A DNA stretch of 64,000 nucleotides from an uncultured Alistipes sp. (GTDB lineage: Bacteria > Bacteroidota > Bacteroidia > Bacteroidales > Rikenellaceae), in assembly GCA_910576555.1 (NCBI GenBank), contig CAJTIY010000001.1, positions 1 through 64,000 of the forward strand. Reading direction: 5' to 3'. The translations under genes and the position numbers were made by a program. Below are positions 50,674-59,617 of this stretch, one piece after another. Numbering within the stretch: position 1 is the first letter of the stretch; each line of letters opens with the position of its first letter. The notes below the pieces were generated by a model. It did not search any database and was not told where the DNA came from. It was given only the letters and a program-made list of their open reading frames with translations.

Positions 50674-50989
50674 ACTCGTTTCGGGGAGGCGCGATCGGGC
50701 CGCTCGTCCGTGGCGCTGCCGGGGACAGGGCATTTCGTCGTCATCGCCGGACTGCTCTCGGGACGGGTGCCGGCGAGGGCAGCGGCTCCGAAGCGGTCTT
50801 GCGGCGTTCCGGACGGGACCGGTGCGCAATTATGCGGCCGCGGGTTGCAGGAGTCGTCCGTTTCGGTTAATTTTGCGGGTCCGGTTCTCGCCGCCGGCTT
50901 CGGTGTGCGTTCGGAAGCGACCTTCGAGGAACCGATCGTCACAGCGGCAGGCCGGCCGCACTGACTCTGCAAATATTGTCGATGAATAT
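50674..50989. other. Long leader region before the BASS transporter gene
   Basis: About 315 bases without a credible gene. It contains a well-formed promoter (50845-50875) and a predicted leader of about 110 nt up to ATG 50990. No riboswitch was recognised. Reading frames here look non-coding. Confidence 0.4.
50845..50875 (+). promoter_or_regulatory. Promoter of BASS transporter gene
   Basis: TTGC at 50845-50848, exactly 19 bases, TAATTTTG at 50868-50875. Predicted start near 50881, leaving an unusually long leader to ATG 50990. Confidence 0.6.
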
Positions 50990-51856
50990 ATGAATACCGT
51001 CTGGATCGTACTTCCCATCCTGCTGGTGCTGATGTTCCACCTCGGCATCGAACTCGACCTGCGCTCGTTCGCACGTGTGCTGCTGCACCCCAAAGCCGTA
51101 TTCGCGGGGCTCGTCGGGCAGCTCGTGCTGCTGCCCGCGATCGCGTTCGGCGTGGGGCTCGCCTTCCGGCTGCCGCCGGTCTGCTTCATGGGGCTGATGC
51201 TCGTCGCCTGCTGTCCGGGCGGAAGCTCCTCCAACGTCTTCACGATGCTCGCGAAGGGCGATGTGCCTCTTTCGGTGACGCTCACCGCCTTGAGCAGCCT
51301 CGTGACGCTCATAACGCTGCCCCTCGTCATGGGGGCCACGGCCCGCTTCGTGGCGATGCACGCCGACACGGCGGTCCACCTCCCGGTCGGGAAGCTGATC
51401 GTGCAGAACATCGTGCTGCTGTTCCTGCCGATGGCCCTCGGTGCCGCGTTCCGGCGATGGCGCCCGCAGGCTGCCGGACGCGTGCAGCGCATCTTGGGCA
51501 GAGCGGCCTTTCCCGCGCTGATGTTCCTCGCGGCGCTCTTCTTCATCCAGTATGCCGACACGATCGGCTCCTATATCGGGCTGCTGGGGCCTGCGACCGC
51601 CGCGCTGATCCTGCTCGCGATGGGCGGAGGGATGCTGCTGGCGCGCGTGTTCCGGCTCGACAGGGCGGTGCGCCGCACGCTCGTCATCGAGGTGGGGATG
51701 CAGAACGCCGCGCAGGCGATCGCCGTGGCCGCCTCGCCGCTCGTCTTCGCCGACGGCGAAATGGCCGTGCCGGCCATCGTCTATGCGCTGCTGATGAACG
51801 TGATCCTGCTGCTCTACCTGAAACTGTTGCGGCCGTCGGCCGCAAAGACGCGATAG
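50990..51856 (+). CDS. BASS-family (bile acid:sodium symporter-like) transporter
   Basis: 288-residue membrane protein of the bile acid:sodium symporter superfamily with about nine to ten helices. MLVACCPGGSSSNVFTMLAKGDVPLSVTLTALSSL (about 67-101) is the family core: the CCPGG-S-SN element forms a Na+ site. VIEVGMQNAAQAIAVAASPLVF (about 227-248) is the second crossover motif (ExGMQN). It imports an organic anion with sodium; bile acids are one option, but pantothenate and keto-acids are used by relatives. It lies downstream of panB; whether it carries pantoate or pantothenate is speculation. ATG 50990 is the conserved start. Confidence 0.88.
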   Translation: MNTVWIVLPILLVLMFHLGIELDLRSFARVLLHPKAVFAGLVGQLVLLPAIAFGVGLAFRLPPVCFMGLMLVACCPGGSSSNVFTMLAKGDVPLSVTLTALSSLVTLITLPLVMGATARFVAMHADTAVHLPVGKLIVQNIVLLFLPMALGAAFRRWRPQAAGRVQRILGRAAFPALMFLAALFFIQYADTIGSYIGLLGPATAALILLAMGGGMLLARVFRLDRAVRRTLVIEVGMQNAAQAIAVAASPLVFADGEMAVPAIVYALLMNVILLLYLKLLRPSAAKTR

Positions 51857-51891
51857 GGGCGAAGCGGAACGCCGCCACGGCAGAAGCGAAC

Positions 51892-51922
51892 TTGCTTTTG
51901 GCCCCGCTTATTCCTATCTTTG
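51892..51922 (+). promoter_or_regulatory. Promoter of sodium symporter-amidase operon
   Basis: TTGC at 51892-51895 (extended CTTGCTTTTGG), 19-base spacer, TATCTTTG at 51915-51922. The bases around it closely copy the promoter at 2376-2406 (CGAACTTGCTTTTG, ATTCCTATCTTTGCA). Leader about 28 nt. Confidence 0.78.
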
Positions 51923-51955
51923 CAATCGTTAAAATTCACCGAATCCGCATAACCC

Positions 51956-53407
51956 ATGTCGCCGCTCGCCGTCATCGTCACCGTATCGTGCTACATCCTC
52001 GTGCTGTTCGCCGTGGCGTGGTTCGCTGGGCGCCGGGCGTCCAATGCCGCCTTCTTCACGGGCGAACGGCGCACGCCGTGGTACAAGGCCGCATTCGCCA
52101 TGATCGGCGCCGCGATGTCGGGCGTCACCTTCATCTCCGTGCCGGGATCGGTGGCCGCCGACGCGTTCTCTTACATGCAGATGGTGGCGGGGTTCACCGT
52201 CGGCCAGATGATCGTCGCCTTCGTGCTCGTTCCGACCTTTTATCGCCTGCGGGTGGTCTCCCTCTACCAGTATCTCGACGACCGCTTCGGCGTCTCGGCC
52301 CACCGCACCGGCGCTTGGTTCTTCTACCTTTCGAAGACGGTGGGGGCGGCCCTGCGCCTCTATGTCGTCTGCACGGTGTTGCAGCTGCTCGTGTTCGATG
52401 CCTGCGGCGTGCCGTTCTGGGCCAATGCGTTCCTTACGATGGCCCTTGTCTGGCTCTACACCCGGCGGGGCGGCGTCAAATCGCTCATACCGACCGATAT
52501 GCTGCAGACGGCCTGCCTCGTCGGAAGCCTGCTGCTCACGGTGTTTTTCATCATGCGGGCGCTGGACTGGTCGGCGGTCGATACGTTCCGCGAGGTCGCG
52601 GCATCGCCCCTGTCGCGCATCTTTTTCTTCGACGAGCCTGCATCCGACCGCTACTTCTGGAAGATGTTCTTCGCCGGGATCGTGCTGCTGGTCGCCATGA
52701 CGGGGCTCGATCAGGACATGATGCAGCGCAACATGAGCTGTCCCACGCCGCGCGATGCGCAGAAGAATATCGTGACGACGGCCGTATGCCAGATATTCGT
52801 CATCCTGCTCTTCCTCGTATTGGGTGTGCTGCTCTACCGCTACGCCGAGACGACGGGCCTCGCGCTCCCGGCCAAGAGCGATCAGGTGTTTCCGCTGATC
52901 GCCGTCGGAAGCGGACTGCCTCTCGTAGTCGGCATCCTGTTCGTCATCGGCATGGTTTCGAGCACCTATTCGGCGGCAGGAGCCTCGCTTACGGCACTCA
53001 CGACCTCCTTCACGGTCGATCTGCTCGACGGACCGAAACGCTTCGACGACGCTCGTCTCACCCGAGTCCGCCGCCGGGTACATGCGGCCACGGCCGTCGC
53101 GATGGCGCTGCTGATCCTCGCCTTCGGGTACTGTGCCGACGACAGCGTCATCAACCTCGTGTTCCGGGTCGCCGGCTATACCTACGGCCCGATTCTGGGC
53201 ATGTTCGTCTTCGGTATGGTGACGCGGCGACGGATTCGCGACCGATGGATGCCCCTCGTGGCGGTTTTGGCGCCCGTTTTGAGCGTCGCCGTGCAAATTG
53301 CGGCACGCGAATGGTGGGGATACGACATCGGTTTCGAATTGTTGATCTACAATGCCGGCTTTACGATCGTCGGTATGCTATTATTGATGGAACGCAATGA
53401 AAATTAG
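51956..53407 (+). CDS. Sodium:solute symporter (SSS family)
   Basis: 483-residue SSS/SLC5-type Na+ symporter with about thirteen helices. AAFFTGERRTPWYKAAFAMIGAAMSGVTFISVPGSVAA (about 31-68) has the typical first-helix sodium-site region, ending with the SGVTFIS(V/I)PG motif. VVSLYQYLDDRFG (about 99-111) is the RR-x-x-T-x-x-E-like signature. GLDQDMMQRNMSCPTPRDAQK (about 256-276) and VSSTYSAAGASLTALTTSFTVDLL (about 337-360) complete the family pattern. It ends with helix GMLLLMERNEN. The next gene begins 11 bases before its stop. Substrate unknown; sharing a transcript with a cell-wall amidase suggests a peptidoglycan- or sugar-derived compound. Confidence 0.87.
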   Translation: MSPLAVIVTVSCYILVLFAVAWFAGRRASNAAFFTGERRTPWYKAAFAMIGAAMSGVTFISVPGSVAADAFSYMQMVAGFTVGQMIVAFVLVPTFYRLRVVSLYQYLDDRFGVSAHRTGAWFFYLSKTVGAALRLYVVCTVLQLLVFDACGVPFWANAFLTMALVWLYTRRGGVKSLIPTDMLQTACLVGSLLLTVFFIMRALDWSAVDTFREVAASPLSRIFFFDEPASDRYFWKMFFAGIVLLVAMTGLDQDMMQRNMSCPTPRDAQKNIVTTAVCQIFVILLFLVLGVLLYRYAETTGLALPAKSDQVFPLIAVGSGLPLVVGILFVIGMVSSTYSAAGASLTALTTSFTVDLLDGPKRFDDARLTRVRRRVHAATAVAMALLILAFGYCADDSVINLVFRVAGYTYGPILGMFVFGMVTRRRIRDRWMPLVAVLAPVLSVAVQIAAREWWGYDIGFELLIYNAGFTIVGMLLLMERNEN

Positions 53408-56360
53408 GATTTTATTTCTGCTTATATTCTTATTCGCTTCAGGTGTCGCATGGGCTGCCGGGGCTATCGACGGCCCTACGCGCGCCGAGATCGGACGGAC
53501 GCTCTCGCGCATCGTGGCGCGCGAGGTGTCGGGCGGCGGCGTGCGCGTGCAGGCCATTAAGGCATCGCGCGGCCGGGTGCAGATCTACGCCTCGATCGGG
53601 CTCTCCTATTACCCGTTCCGGGAGGCGACGACGCAGGCGATGCGCGATTCGGTGCGGGCGCTGCTGCCCGCAGAGTACCGCAAGGCGCGGATCGAGCTCT
53701 ACACCGACAAACACGAGATCGCCGAGCTGATACCGCTGGCCGCTCGGAGCGCCGTGCCGAAAAAGAAGAAAGACCGTCCCGTTCCTTTCGTCAATCGTGC
53801 GGAGCGTCCGCTGGTGACGCCCCGTTCGAAAGCCCATAGGCCCGGGCAGGGGTTGGCAGGGCGTCATATCGCTCTGTGGCAGAGCCATGGCCACTATTTC
53901 GACCAATCGGCGAACTGTTGGAAGTGGCAGCGTTCGCTGCTGTGGGAGACCTGCGAGGACCTCTACACCCAAAGCTACGTGTTGCCCTATCTGGTGCCGA
54001 TGCTCGAAAATGCGGGTGCCGTGGTGATGCTGCCGCGCGAGCGCGACGTGCAGAAGGTCGAGGTGACGGTCGACAACGACCTTGCGACGCAGTATCGCGA
54101 GGCGAACGGCGTGCAGCCGTGGCGTACCGGAGGTCTCGGCTTCGCCCATCGGCAGCAGGTCTACCGCTCGGGGCAGAATCCGTTCCGGCACGGCACGACG
54201 CGCCGATGCGCGACGGTGACCGATCCGTCCTCGGCGAGCCTCGCCGCGTGGAGGGCCGAGATTCCCGAGGCGGGCGAATATGCCGTGTACGTAAGTTATG
54301 AGTCATCCCCGGAAAGCGCTGACGATGCGACTTATACCGTCCATCATCTCGGGGGAGACTCGAAGTTCGCGGTCAACCAGACGATGGGCGGCGGAACGTG
54401 GATCTATCTCGGAACCTTCCTGCTCGCGGAGGGCGAACGGGAGGTGGTGACGCTCACCAACGTCTCGCATCGGGCCGGGCGTACGGTCTCGGCCGATGCA
54501 GTGAAGATCGGCGGCGGCTACGGCAACGTCGCCCGCACGGTCTGCGATTCGCTGCGCCTCCCCGAGGCGACCTACGTAGAGGAGACGAGCGGTTATCCCC
54601 GCTTCTGCGAAGGGGCTCGCTACTGGCTGCAGTGGGCCGGGTTCGACGAGGAGGTCTACACTCCGAAACAGGGTGCCGACGACTACAAGGACGACTACAT
54701 GGCCCGCGCCCATTGGGTCAATGCGCTTATGGGCGGTTCGGAACGGCTGCCCGATTCGACGGGCCTTCGTATTCCGATCGATATGGCGCTGGCGTTCCAC
54801 TCCGATGCGGGAGTGCGCGACGGCGACGAGACGATCGGTACGCTCGGAATCTTCTGCACGCGCGACAACGGCGGCCGATTCGCCGGCGGAGCGTCGCGCT
54901 ACCGCTCGCGCGACCTGACGGATCTGGTCATGTCGCAGATCGTCACCGACATCCGCCGCACATGGGAACCCGAGTGGAACCGGCGCGGCCTGTGGAACCG
55001 ATCCTACTACGAAGCGCGCGTGCCCGGAGCGCCGACGATGTTGCTCGAGCTGCTTTCGCACCAGAATTTCGCCGACATGCGGCTAGGCAGCGATCCGCGC
55101 TTCAAGTTCGTGGTGAGCCGGGCCGTATACAAAGGTATCTTACGCTATATCAGTTCGCAGTACGGATTACCTTATGTCGTGCAGCCGCTTCCCGTGGAGG
55201 CTTTCTCGGCCTGTTTCGATGCTTCCGGGGCGACACGGCTGCGCTGGACGCCGACCGTGGATTCGCTCGAGGTGACGGCGCGCCCGACGGGGTATGTGGT
55301 CTACACGCGGGTGGATGACGGCGGCTTCGACAACGGGCGCTATGTCGATCGGCCGCAGTTTGCGGTCGAGCAGGAGCCGGGGCATATTTACAGCTACCGC
55401 GTGACGGCCGTCAATGCCGGAGGCGAGAGTTTTCCGAGCGAGACGCTGGCCGCCTGCCGGGTGCCCGACGAGCGGGGCTGCGTGCTGATCGTGAACGGGT
55501 TCGATCGTGTGAGCGCACCCTTTGCTTCGGATATCGATTCGCTCACGGGTTTCCGGCGCGACGTCGACTTCGGCGTACCCGATCGCCGCGATATTTCGTT
55601 CATCGGGGCGCAGCGGGTCTTCGAGCGTGCGCTGGCGCGCGGGACGGCCGACAGCTGCGCATTGGGCGCCTGCTGGCACGACTTCGAAACGGAGGTGCTC
55701 GGCGGCAACACCTTCGATTACCCCTATCTGCACGGCGGTCCGATCGCGGCGGCGGGCTACTCCTTCTGCTCGACTTCGGCGCGTGCCGTCGAACGCGGCG
55801 AGGTCGCGCTCGACGACTATCGGACGGTCGATCTGATCCTCGGCAAGCAGCGCCGCACGACGATGGGACGTGGTGTGCGCGGGGAGGAGTTCGTCGCATT
55901 CCCGCCTGCGCTGCAGGCTGCTTTGCGCCGCTTTGCGGCGCAGCACGGGGCGCTGTTCGTCTCGGGATGCTACGTGACGAGCGACCTTGCCGCCGACGAG
56001 GAGGAGCGCTCCTTCGCCCGGGAGGTGCTGCGCTGCGACTTCGCAGGATTTCATCCCGTGCGCGACGGGCGTCTGCGGACGGTGGCCGCGCAACCCTTCT
56101 TCACGCGCGGGGAGTACCGCATCTACGACACGCCGGGCGAAGACCGCTACTTTACGGAGACGACCGATGCGTTGCGACCGGTGGGCGAAGGGGGCTTTTC
56201 CGTGCTGCGCTACCTCGACGACGGCCGCACGGCCTGTGTGGCCTCGGACGATGCGGGCAAAAGCGTCGTGCTGGGTTTTCCGTTCGCATCGCTCACCGAC
56301 CGGCGCCAGCGCGACCGGTTGATGCGCGACGTGCTGCGGTTCCTCGAGCCCGAGAAATGA
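53397..56360 (+). CDS. N-acetylmuramoyl-L-alanine amidase-like protein with golvesin C-terminal-like insert
   Basis: 987 residues, signal peptide MKIRILFLLIFLFASGVAWA. A zinc amidase_3 fold is split by an insert. The first part holds IALWQSHGHYFD (about 161-172, metal His) and LENAGAVVMLPRERD (about 202-216, metal Glu). After the insert come MALAFHSDAGVRDG (about 462-475, second His) and MLLELLSHQNFADM (about 547-560, catalytic Glu). The insert (~220-375) is a golvesin C-terminal-like beta domain (EYAVYVSYESS, TYTVHHLGG, WIYLGTFLL). A fibronectin III-like segment (~610-690) and a Rossmann-like C-terminal domain (~695-980) follow. Predicted to cut peptidoglycan peptide stems in the periplasm. 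Homologues are often mislabelled xanthan lyase. It overlaps the symporter gene by 11 bases. Confidence 0.82.
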   Translation: MKIRILFLLIFLFASGVAWAAGAIDGPTRAEIGRTLSRIVAREVSGGGVRVQAIKASRGRVQIYASIGLSYYPFREATTQAMRDSVRALLPAEYRKARIELYTDKHEIAELIPLAARSAVPKKKKDRPVPFVNRAERPLVTPRSKAHRPGQGLAGRHIALWQSHGHYFDQSANCWKWQRSLLWETCEDLYTQSYVLPYLVPMLENAGAVVMLPRERDVQKVEVTVDNDLATQYREANGVQPWRTGGLGFAHRQQVYRSGQNPFRHGTTRRCATVTDPSSASLAAWRAEIPEAGEYAVYVSYESSPESADDATYTVHHLGGDSKFAVNQTMGGGTWIYLGTFLLAEGEREVVTLTNVSHRAGRTVSADAVKIGGGYGNVARTVCDSLRLPEATYVEETSGYPRFCEGARYWLQWAGFDEEVYTPKQGADDYKDDYMARAHWVNALMGGSERLPDSTGLRIPIDMALAFHSDAGVRDGDETIGTLGIFCTRDNGGRFAGGASRYRSRDLTDLVMSQIVTDIRRTWEPEWNRRGLWNRSYYEARVPGAPTMLLELLSHQNFADMRLGSDPRFKFVVSRAVYKGILRYISSQYGLPYVVQPLPVEAFSACFDASGATRLRWTPTVDSLEVTARPTGYVVYTRVDDGGFDNGRYVDRPQFAVEQEPGHIYSYRVTAVNAGGESFPSETLAACRVPDERGCVLIVNGFDRVSAPFASDIDSLTGFRRDVDFGVPDRRDISFIGAQRVFERALARGTADSCALGACWHDFETEVLGGNTFDYPYLHGGPIAAAGYSFCSTSARAVERGEVALDDYRTVDLILGKQRRTTMGRGVRGEEFVAFPPALQAALRRFAAQHGALFVSGCYVTSDLAADEEERSFAREVLRCDFAGFHPVRDGRLRTVAAQPFFTRGEYRIYDTPGEDRYFTETTDALRPVGEGGFSVLRYLDDGRTACVASDDAGKSVVLGFPFASLTDRRQRDRLMRDVLRFLEPEK

Positions 56361-56402
56361 AGCCGGAAAAGAATCGAATGTTTTACGGAAAATAAACGAA
56401 TC

Positions 56403-56852
56403 ATGTCATTGGAACAGACGATCTCCAAAGAGATCATGGAGGCCATGAAGGCCAAGAATCCGGTGCGGTTGAACGCGCTGCGCAACGCCAAGAAGTACAT
56501 CCTCGAAGCGAAGACGGCCGGGCCGGGCATCGAGGAGCTTTCCGACGCCGAAGTGTTGAAGATCATCTCGAAGCTCGCCAAGCAGGGCACCGACTCCGCG
56601 GCGATCTTCGTGCAGCAGAACCGGCAGGACCTCGCCGACGAGGAGCTGGCGCAGGTGGCCGTCTACCGCGAATTCCTCCCTGCGCAACTCTCCGACGAGG
56701 AGCTGACCGCCGAGGTGCGGGCCATCATCGCCGAGACGGGTGCCGCCTCGGTGAAGGAGATGGGCAAGGTGATGGGCATCGCCTCGAAACGCCTTGCGGG
56801 CCGGGCCGAAGGCAAGGATATTTCGGACAAGGTCCGGGAGCTGCTTGCATAA
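56403..56852 (+). CDS. GatB/YqeY-domain protein
   Basis: 149-residue YqeY protein, an all-helical two-domain fold resembling the tRNA-binding tail of the GatB amidotransferase subunit. LEQTISKEIMEAMKAKNPVRLNALRNAKKYILEAKTA (3-39) and LPAQLSDEELTAEVRAIIAETGAASVKEMGKVMG (about 92-125) match the family's typical first and last helices, including the KMGKVMG-type end. Free-standing YqeY proteins are widespread but their role is not settled; tRNA binding has been proposed. It lies 42 bases after the amidase gene and could be on the same transcript. Confidence 0.93.
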   Translation: MSLEQTISKEIMEAMKAKNPVRLNALRNAKKYILEAKTAGPGIEELSDAEVLKIISKLAKQGTDSAAIFVQQNRQDLADEELAQVAVYREFLPAQLSDEELTAEVRAIIAETGAASVKEMGKVMGIASKRLAGRAEGKDISDKVRELLA

Positions 56853-57065
56853 CGACTCTCCGTGAAAGGGTAGTTGCCGCTCTGCTGTGCCTGCGCGACG
56901 GCATTGTCGTCCCGGGTCCGGCTGCCCGAGGTTCGCTTCGAGCTGCCTCGTGCGGTCGGGCAGGGCAAGTTCGTCGTCATGACGGGGCCGCGGAGAAAAA
57001 GGCGATAAACCCGAAACCACCGTCGAGCACGCGGACGATGGTACTTATAAGAAACCTCCGATAAC

Positions 57066-57986
57066 ATGCACCTGCTCGAAAACCTCCATCGCAACGTGAA
57101 GAGCGTCGCCATGCCGGCAGGCATGGTGGTGGGCGCGTTGTTATGTCGTCCGATCGCGGCCCTCGAGACGTGGAGCGGACATATGGTCACTCCGTCGCTC
57201 ATCTTCGCGATGCTCTTCTTTACCTTCTGCCGCGTCAAGCCTTCGGAGATGCGCCCTTCGATGCTGCATCTCCTTCTGCTCGCGCTGCAGATCGTCGGAT
57301 GCTCCGTCGTCTATTTCCTGCTGCTGCCGCTTCACCCGGTGCTGGCGCAGGGCGGGATGGTGTGCGTTCTGGCTCCCGTGGCGATGGCGGCCGTGGTCAT
57401 AGGCGGCATGCTGGGTGCCAATGTCGCGACGATGGCGACCTACAGTCTTATTTGCAATATGGCCATCGCACTCGTGGCTCCAGTGGTGCTGTCGCTGGCC
57501 GGGACGGGCGACTGCAGCCTTGCGCAGATATTGGCCCGCATCGCGCCGCTGCTCGTCATGCCCTTCGCTGCGGCGCAGTTCTGCCGCTTGGTGTGGCCTC
57601 GTGCCGCGAAGTGGGTCGGGGATCACAGCCAGATCTCCTTTTACATGTGGCTGGTGTCGCTGACGGTCGTCATCGGCCGCACGACGTCGTTCATCATCGA
57701 CCTGCACGACGCCTCGCTCCGGCTCGAACTGGCGCTGGCAGCCGTGGCTCTCGCGATCTGCCTCGTGCAGTTCAAGATCGGCCGCGCGGTGGGACGCCGC
57801 TACGGCGATCCTGCGGCAGGGGGGCAGTCGCTCGGTCAGAAAAACACGGTGCTGGCCGTCTGGATGGCGCAGTCGTTCCTCGATCCGATCTCCTCGATCG
57901 CCCCGACTGCCTATATCGTCTGGCAGAACTTCGTGAACTCCTACCAGATTTACCGGCACGACAAACGCATGCGCACGATGCGTTGA
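57066..57986 (+). CDS. BASS-like membrane transporter
   Basis: 306-residue polytopic membrane protein with about nine helices, distantly related to the bile acid:sodium symporter superfamily. APVAMAAVVIGGMLGANVATMATYSLICNMAIALVAPVVLSL (about 100-141) corresponds to the first crossover region, and SLGQKNTVLAVWMAQSFLDPISSIAPTAYIVWQNF (about 258-292) to the second. The C-terminal end NSYQIYRHDKRMR is basic. Cys and Asn positions of the strict Na+ site differ from the gene at 50990-51856, so this is another branch. ATG 57066 was taken; no good promoter box was seen. Convergent with the DUF486 gene. Substrate unknown. Confidence 0.75.
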   Translation: MHLLENLHRNVKSVAMPAGMVVGALLCRPIAALETWSGHMVTPSLIFAMLFFTFCRVKPSEMRPSMLHLLLLALQIVGCSVVYFLLLPLHPVLAQGGMVCVLAPVAMAAVVIGGMLGANVATMATYSLICNMAIALVAPVVLSLAGTGDCSLAQILARIAPLLVMPFAAAQFCRLVWPRAAKWVGDHSQISFYMWLVSLTVVIGRTTSFIIDLHDASLRLELALAAVALAICLVQFKIGRAVGRRYGDPAAGGQSLGQKNTVLAVWMAQSFLDPISSIAPTAYIVWQNFVNSYQIYRHDKRMRTMR

Positions 57987-58041
57987 AGCGTTTGGCTGCA
58001 GCCGTTCGATTTGTTGCATCGGCTGCGGACGGAGGTCTTTT

Positions 58042-58407
58042 CTATTTGCGGAAGATGAAGTAGACGGCGAGTATCAGGCATAGGAAGCCCGCGATGTGGT
58101 TCCAGCGCAGCGCCTCCGACTTCATGAAGAAGAGGACGAATGCCGAGAAGACCGTGAGCGAGACGACCTCTTGGATCACCTTGAGCTCCCAGATCGAAAA
58201 GGGACCGCCGAACTGAAGGCTTCCCAAGCGGTTGGCCGGCACGAGGAACCAATATTCGAACAGCGCAATGCCCCAGCTCAAAAGCACGATCGTGGCCAGT
58301 CCGTAGCGTTCGATCCGCGATTTGAAAGCGATCTGACCGTACCAAGCGAAGGTCATGAAGGTGTTCGAAACGATGAGCAGAGCGACAGCGGCGAGTCCTC
58401 GAAGCAT
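58042..58407 (-). CDS. DMT-like small membrane protein (DUF486)
   Basis: 121 residues with four hydrophobic helices (about 2-24, 37-55, 74-93, 100-119). LLIVSNTFMTFAWYGQIAF (about 10-28), LLSWGIALFEYWFLVPANRLGS (about 43-64) and IQEVVSLTVFSAFVLFFM (about 77-94) are the DUF486 blocks, and the end HIAGFLCLILAVYFIFRK is conserved. The family resembles half of a drug/metabolite transporter and probably works as a dimer; substrate unknown. ATG 58407 gives a typical start. Convergent with the BASS-like gene. Confidence 0.88.
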   Translation of the reverse strand: MLRGLAAVALLIVSNTFMTFAWYGQIAFKSRIERYGLATIVLLSWGIALFEYWFLVPANRLGSLQFGGPFSIWELKVIQEVVSLTVFSAFVLFFMKSEALRWNHIAGFLCLILAVYFIFRK

Positions 58408-58430
58408 AGCGGTTGCGTTTGAAATCGCCG

Positions 58431-58438
58431 CAAAAATA
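58431..58438 (-). promoter_or_regulatory. -7 box of DUF486 gene
   Basis: Minus-strand TATTTTTG (58438-58431), perfect box, 23 bases before ATG 58407. The minus-strand T-rich stretch just upstream may serve as an upstream element. Confidence 0.5.
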
Positions 58439-58960
58439 GACAAAAAAAACGACAATCGGGTCTTCGGACCGTAGTTAAAACGCTTCGCACGGGCCGCGTG
58501 CATTTTCGTCGCCTGCGTTCTGGTGTCAGTGCCTGTATCGGGTCCTGCCGGTATCGACCGGCAAATATCCCGGAGAAGCAGGGGAGGCCATTCGAGGAGG
58601 GGCGGCATTCGGATCACCGGTCCTGCCGGTTGAAGTGGCGCCTCGAAACGACATGAGCCACAGATCGCCCCTCGTAGTCGGGATGCGAGTGTGAGTACGA
58701 CCGACGTGTTACGGCCGTGAGGCGAAGACGATTCCGTACTGCACCTCGACGGCGGGGTAATGGTCTACGTAGGCTCTGAAGATGCGGCCAAAAGCGCTGT
58801 TCGGGGGCCGGAATCATGGTTCGCTCAAACGCCATCGAACAGCCCCGGTCGGACGCCCCGAACTATCCGATGCTGCCGGGCGGCAACGCGAGCGGCTGAT
58901 ACCCGATGCGATACGGTGCCTCACCACCGAAAGAGCGAAACCCTCTCCTTGCCGATCTCC
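58439..58960. other. Long intergenic region with a possible decayed gene fragment
   Basis: About 520 bases between the DUF486 and HAD genes, both on the minus strand. No intact gene was seen. The segment 58709-58835 reads like protein on the minus strand if one base is removed from a T4 run. Small palindromes such as TGCCGGTATCGACCGGCA occur near 58545-58565. Confidence 0.4.
58709..58835 (-). pseudogene. Possible short decayed gene or fragment
   Basis: From ATG 58835 the minus strand reads MAFERTMIPAPEQRF. At a T4 run (+ strand A4, 58790-58793), dropping one T moves to a frame reading GRIFRAYVDHYPAVEVQYG and then IVFASRP to a stop at 58709. Both pieces look protein-like while the uninterrupted frames do not. 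The total is only about 41 residues, so this may be a remnant of a larger gene or chance. Family not recognised. Confidence 0.25.
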
Positions 58961-59617
58961 CTACCGCAATTCGTCGACCGAGCGGATATCGCCGAAATCG
59001 TCGATGATCCGATCGACACCCACCTCGCGTTCGAGCTCCTCGCGCGGCAGGGTGGTGGTCAGTACCACGATCCGGCCCGCACCGGCACGGCGAGCGGCTT
59101 CGATGCCGGCCTTCGCATCCTCGAAGATCACGCAGCGGGCCGGGTCGACCTCCAGTGCTGCGGCGGCTGTGCGGTAGATTTCGGGATCGGGCTTGCAGCG
59201 AGTCACCATGTCGCCGCTGATCCGCACGTCGAAGTATGCCCCGATTCCGCAGCGTTCGAGCACGAATTCGACGTTGGTCCGGCAGCCCGACGACCCTACG
59301 GCACAGCGGATGTCTGCCGCGCGGAGCCGTTCGAGCAGCTCCCGCAGTCCGGCCACCGGACGGATCGCGGGGGCATAGATCGCGCGGTAGATCCCCTCCT
59401 TCTCCTCGGCCAACGCCTCGATCCCTTTCTCGCGGATCACCTCCTCGGGCATGATGAGCCGCATGATGTCATCGTTGCCCTTGCCGAAGGCCGTGGCGAG
59501 TTTCTCCCGCCAGTCGCGTACGCCGTAACGCTCGCAGAACAGTTCGAATGCCCGGACATGGTAGGCGGTGTTGTCCACCAGCGTGCCGTCCATGTCGAAA
59601 ATTGCCGCCTCGATCAT
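58961..59617 (-). CDS. HAD-family phosphatase/phosphoglucomutase-like protein
   Basis: 218-residue HAD hydrolase with a helical C1 cap. Motif I DMDGTLVDN (8-16) has nucleophile Asp8 and Asp10. Motif II is GSSG (about 108-111), motif III lysine is in RCKPDPEIY (about 140-148), and motif IV FEDAKAGIEAA (about 165-175) binds magnesium. Cap residues with YHVRAFELF resemble beta-phosphoglucomutase and related sugar-phosphate phosphatases, but the specific substrate is not clear. A minus-strand TACCTTTG box lies at 59697-59704, about 80 bases upstream of ATG 59617. Confidence 0.88.
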   Translation of the reverse strand: MIEAAIFDMDGTLVDNTAYHVRAFELFCERYGVRDWREKLATAFGKGNDDIMRLIMPEEVIREKGIEALAEEKEGIYRAIYAPAIRPVAGLRELLERLRAADIRCAVGSSGCRTNVEFVLERCGIGAYFDVRISGDMVTRCKPDPEIYRTAAAALEVDPARCVIFEDAKAGIEAARRAGAGRIVVLTTTLPREELEREVGVDRIIDDFGDIRSVDELR

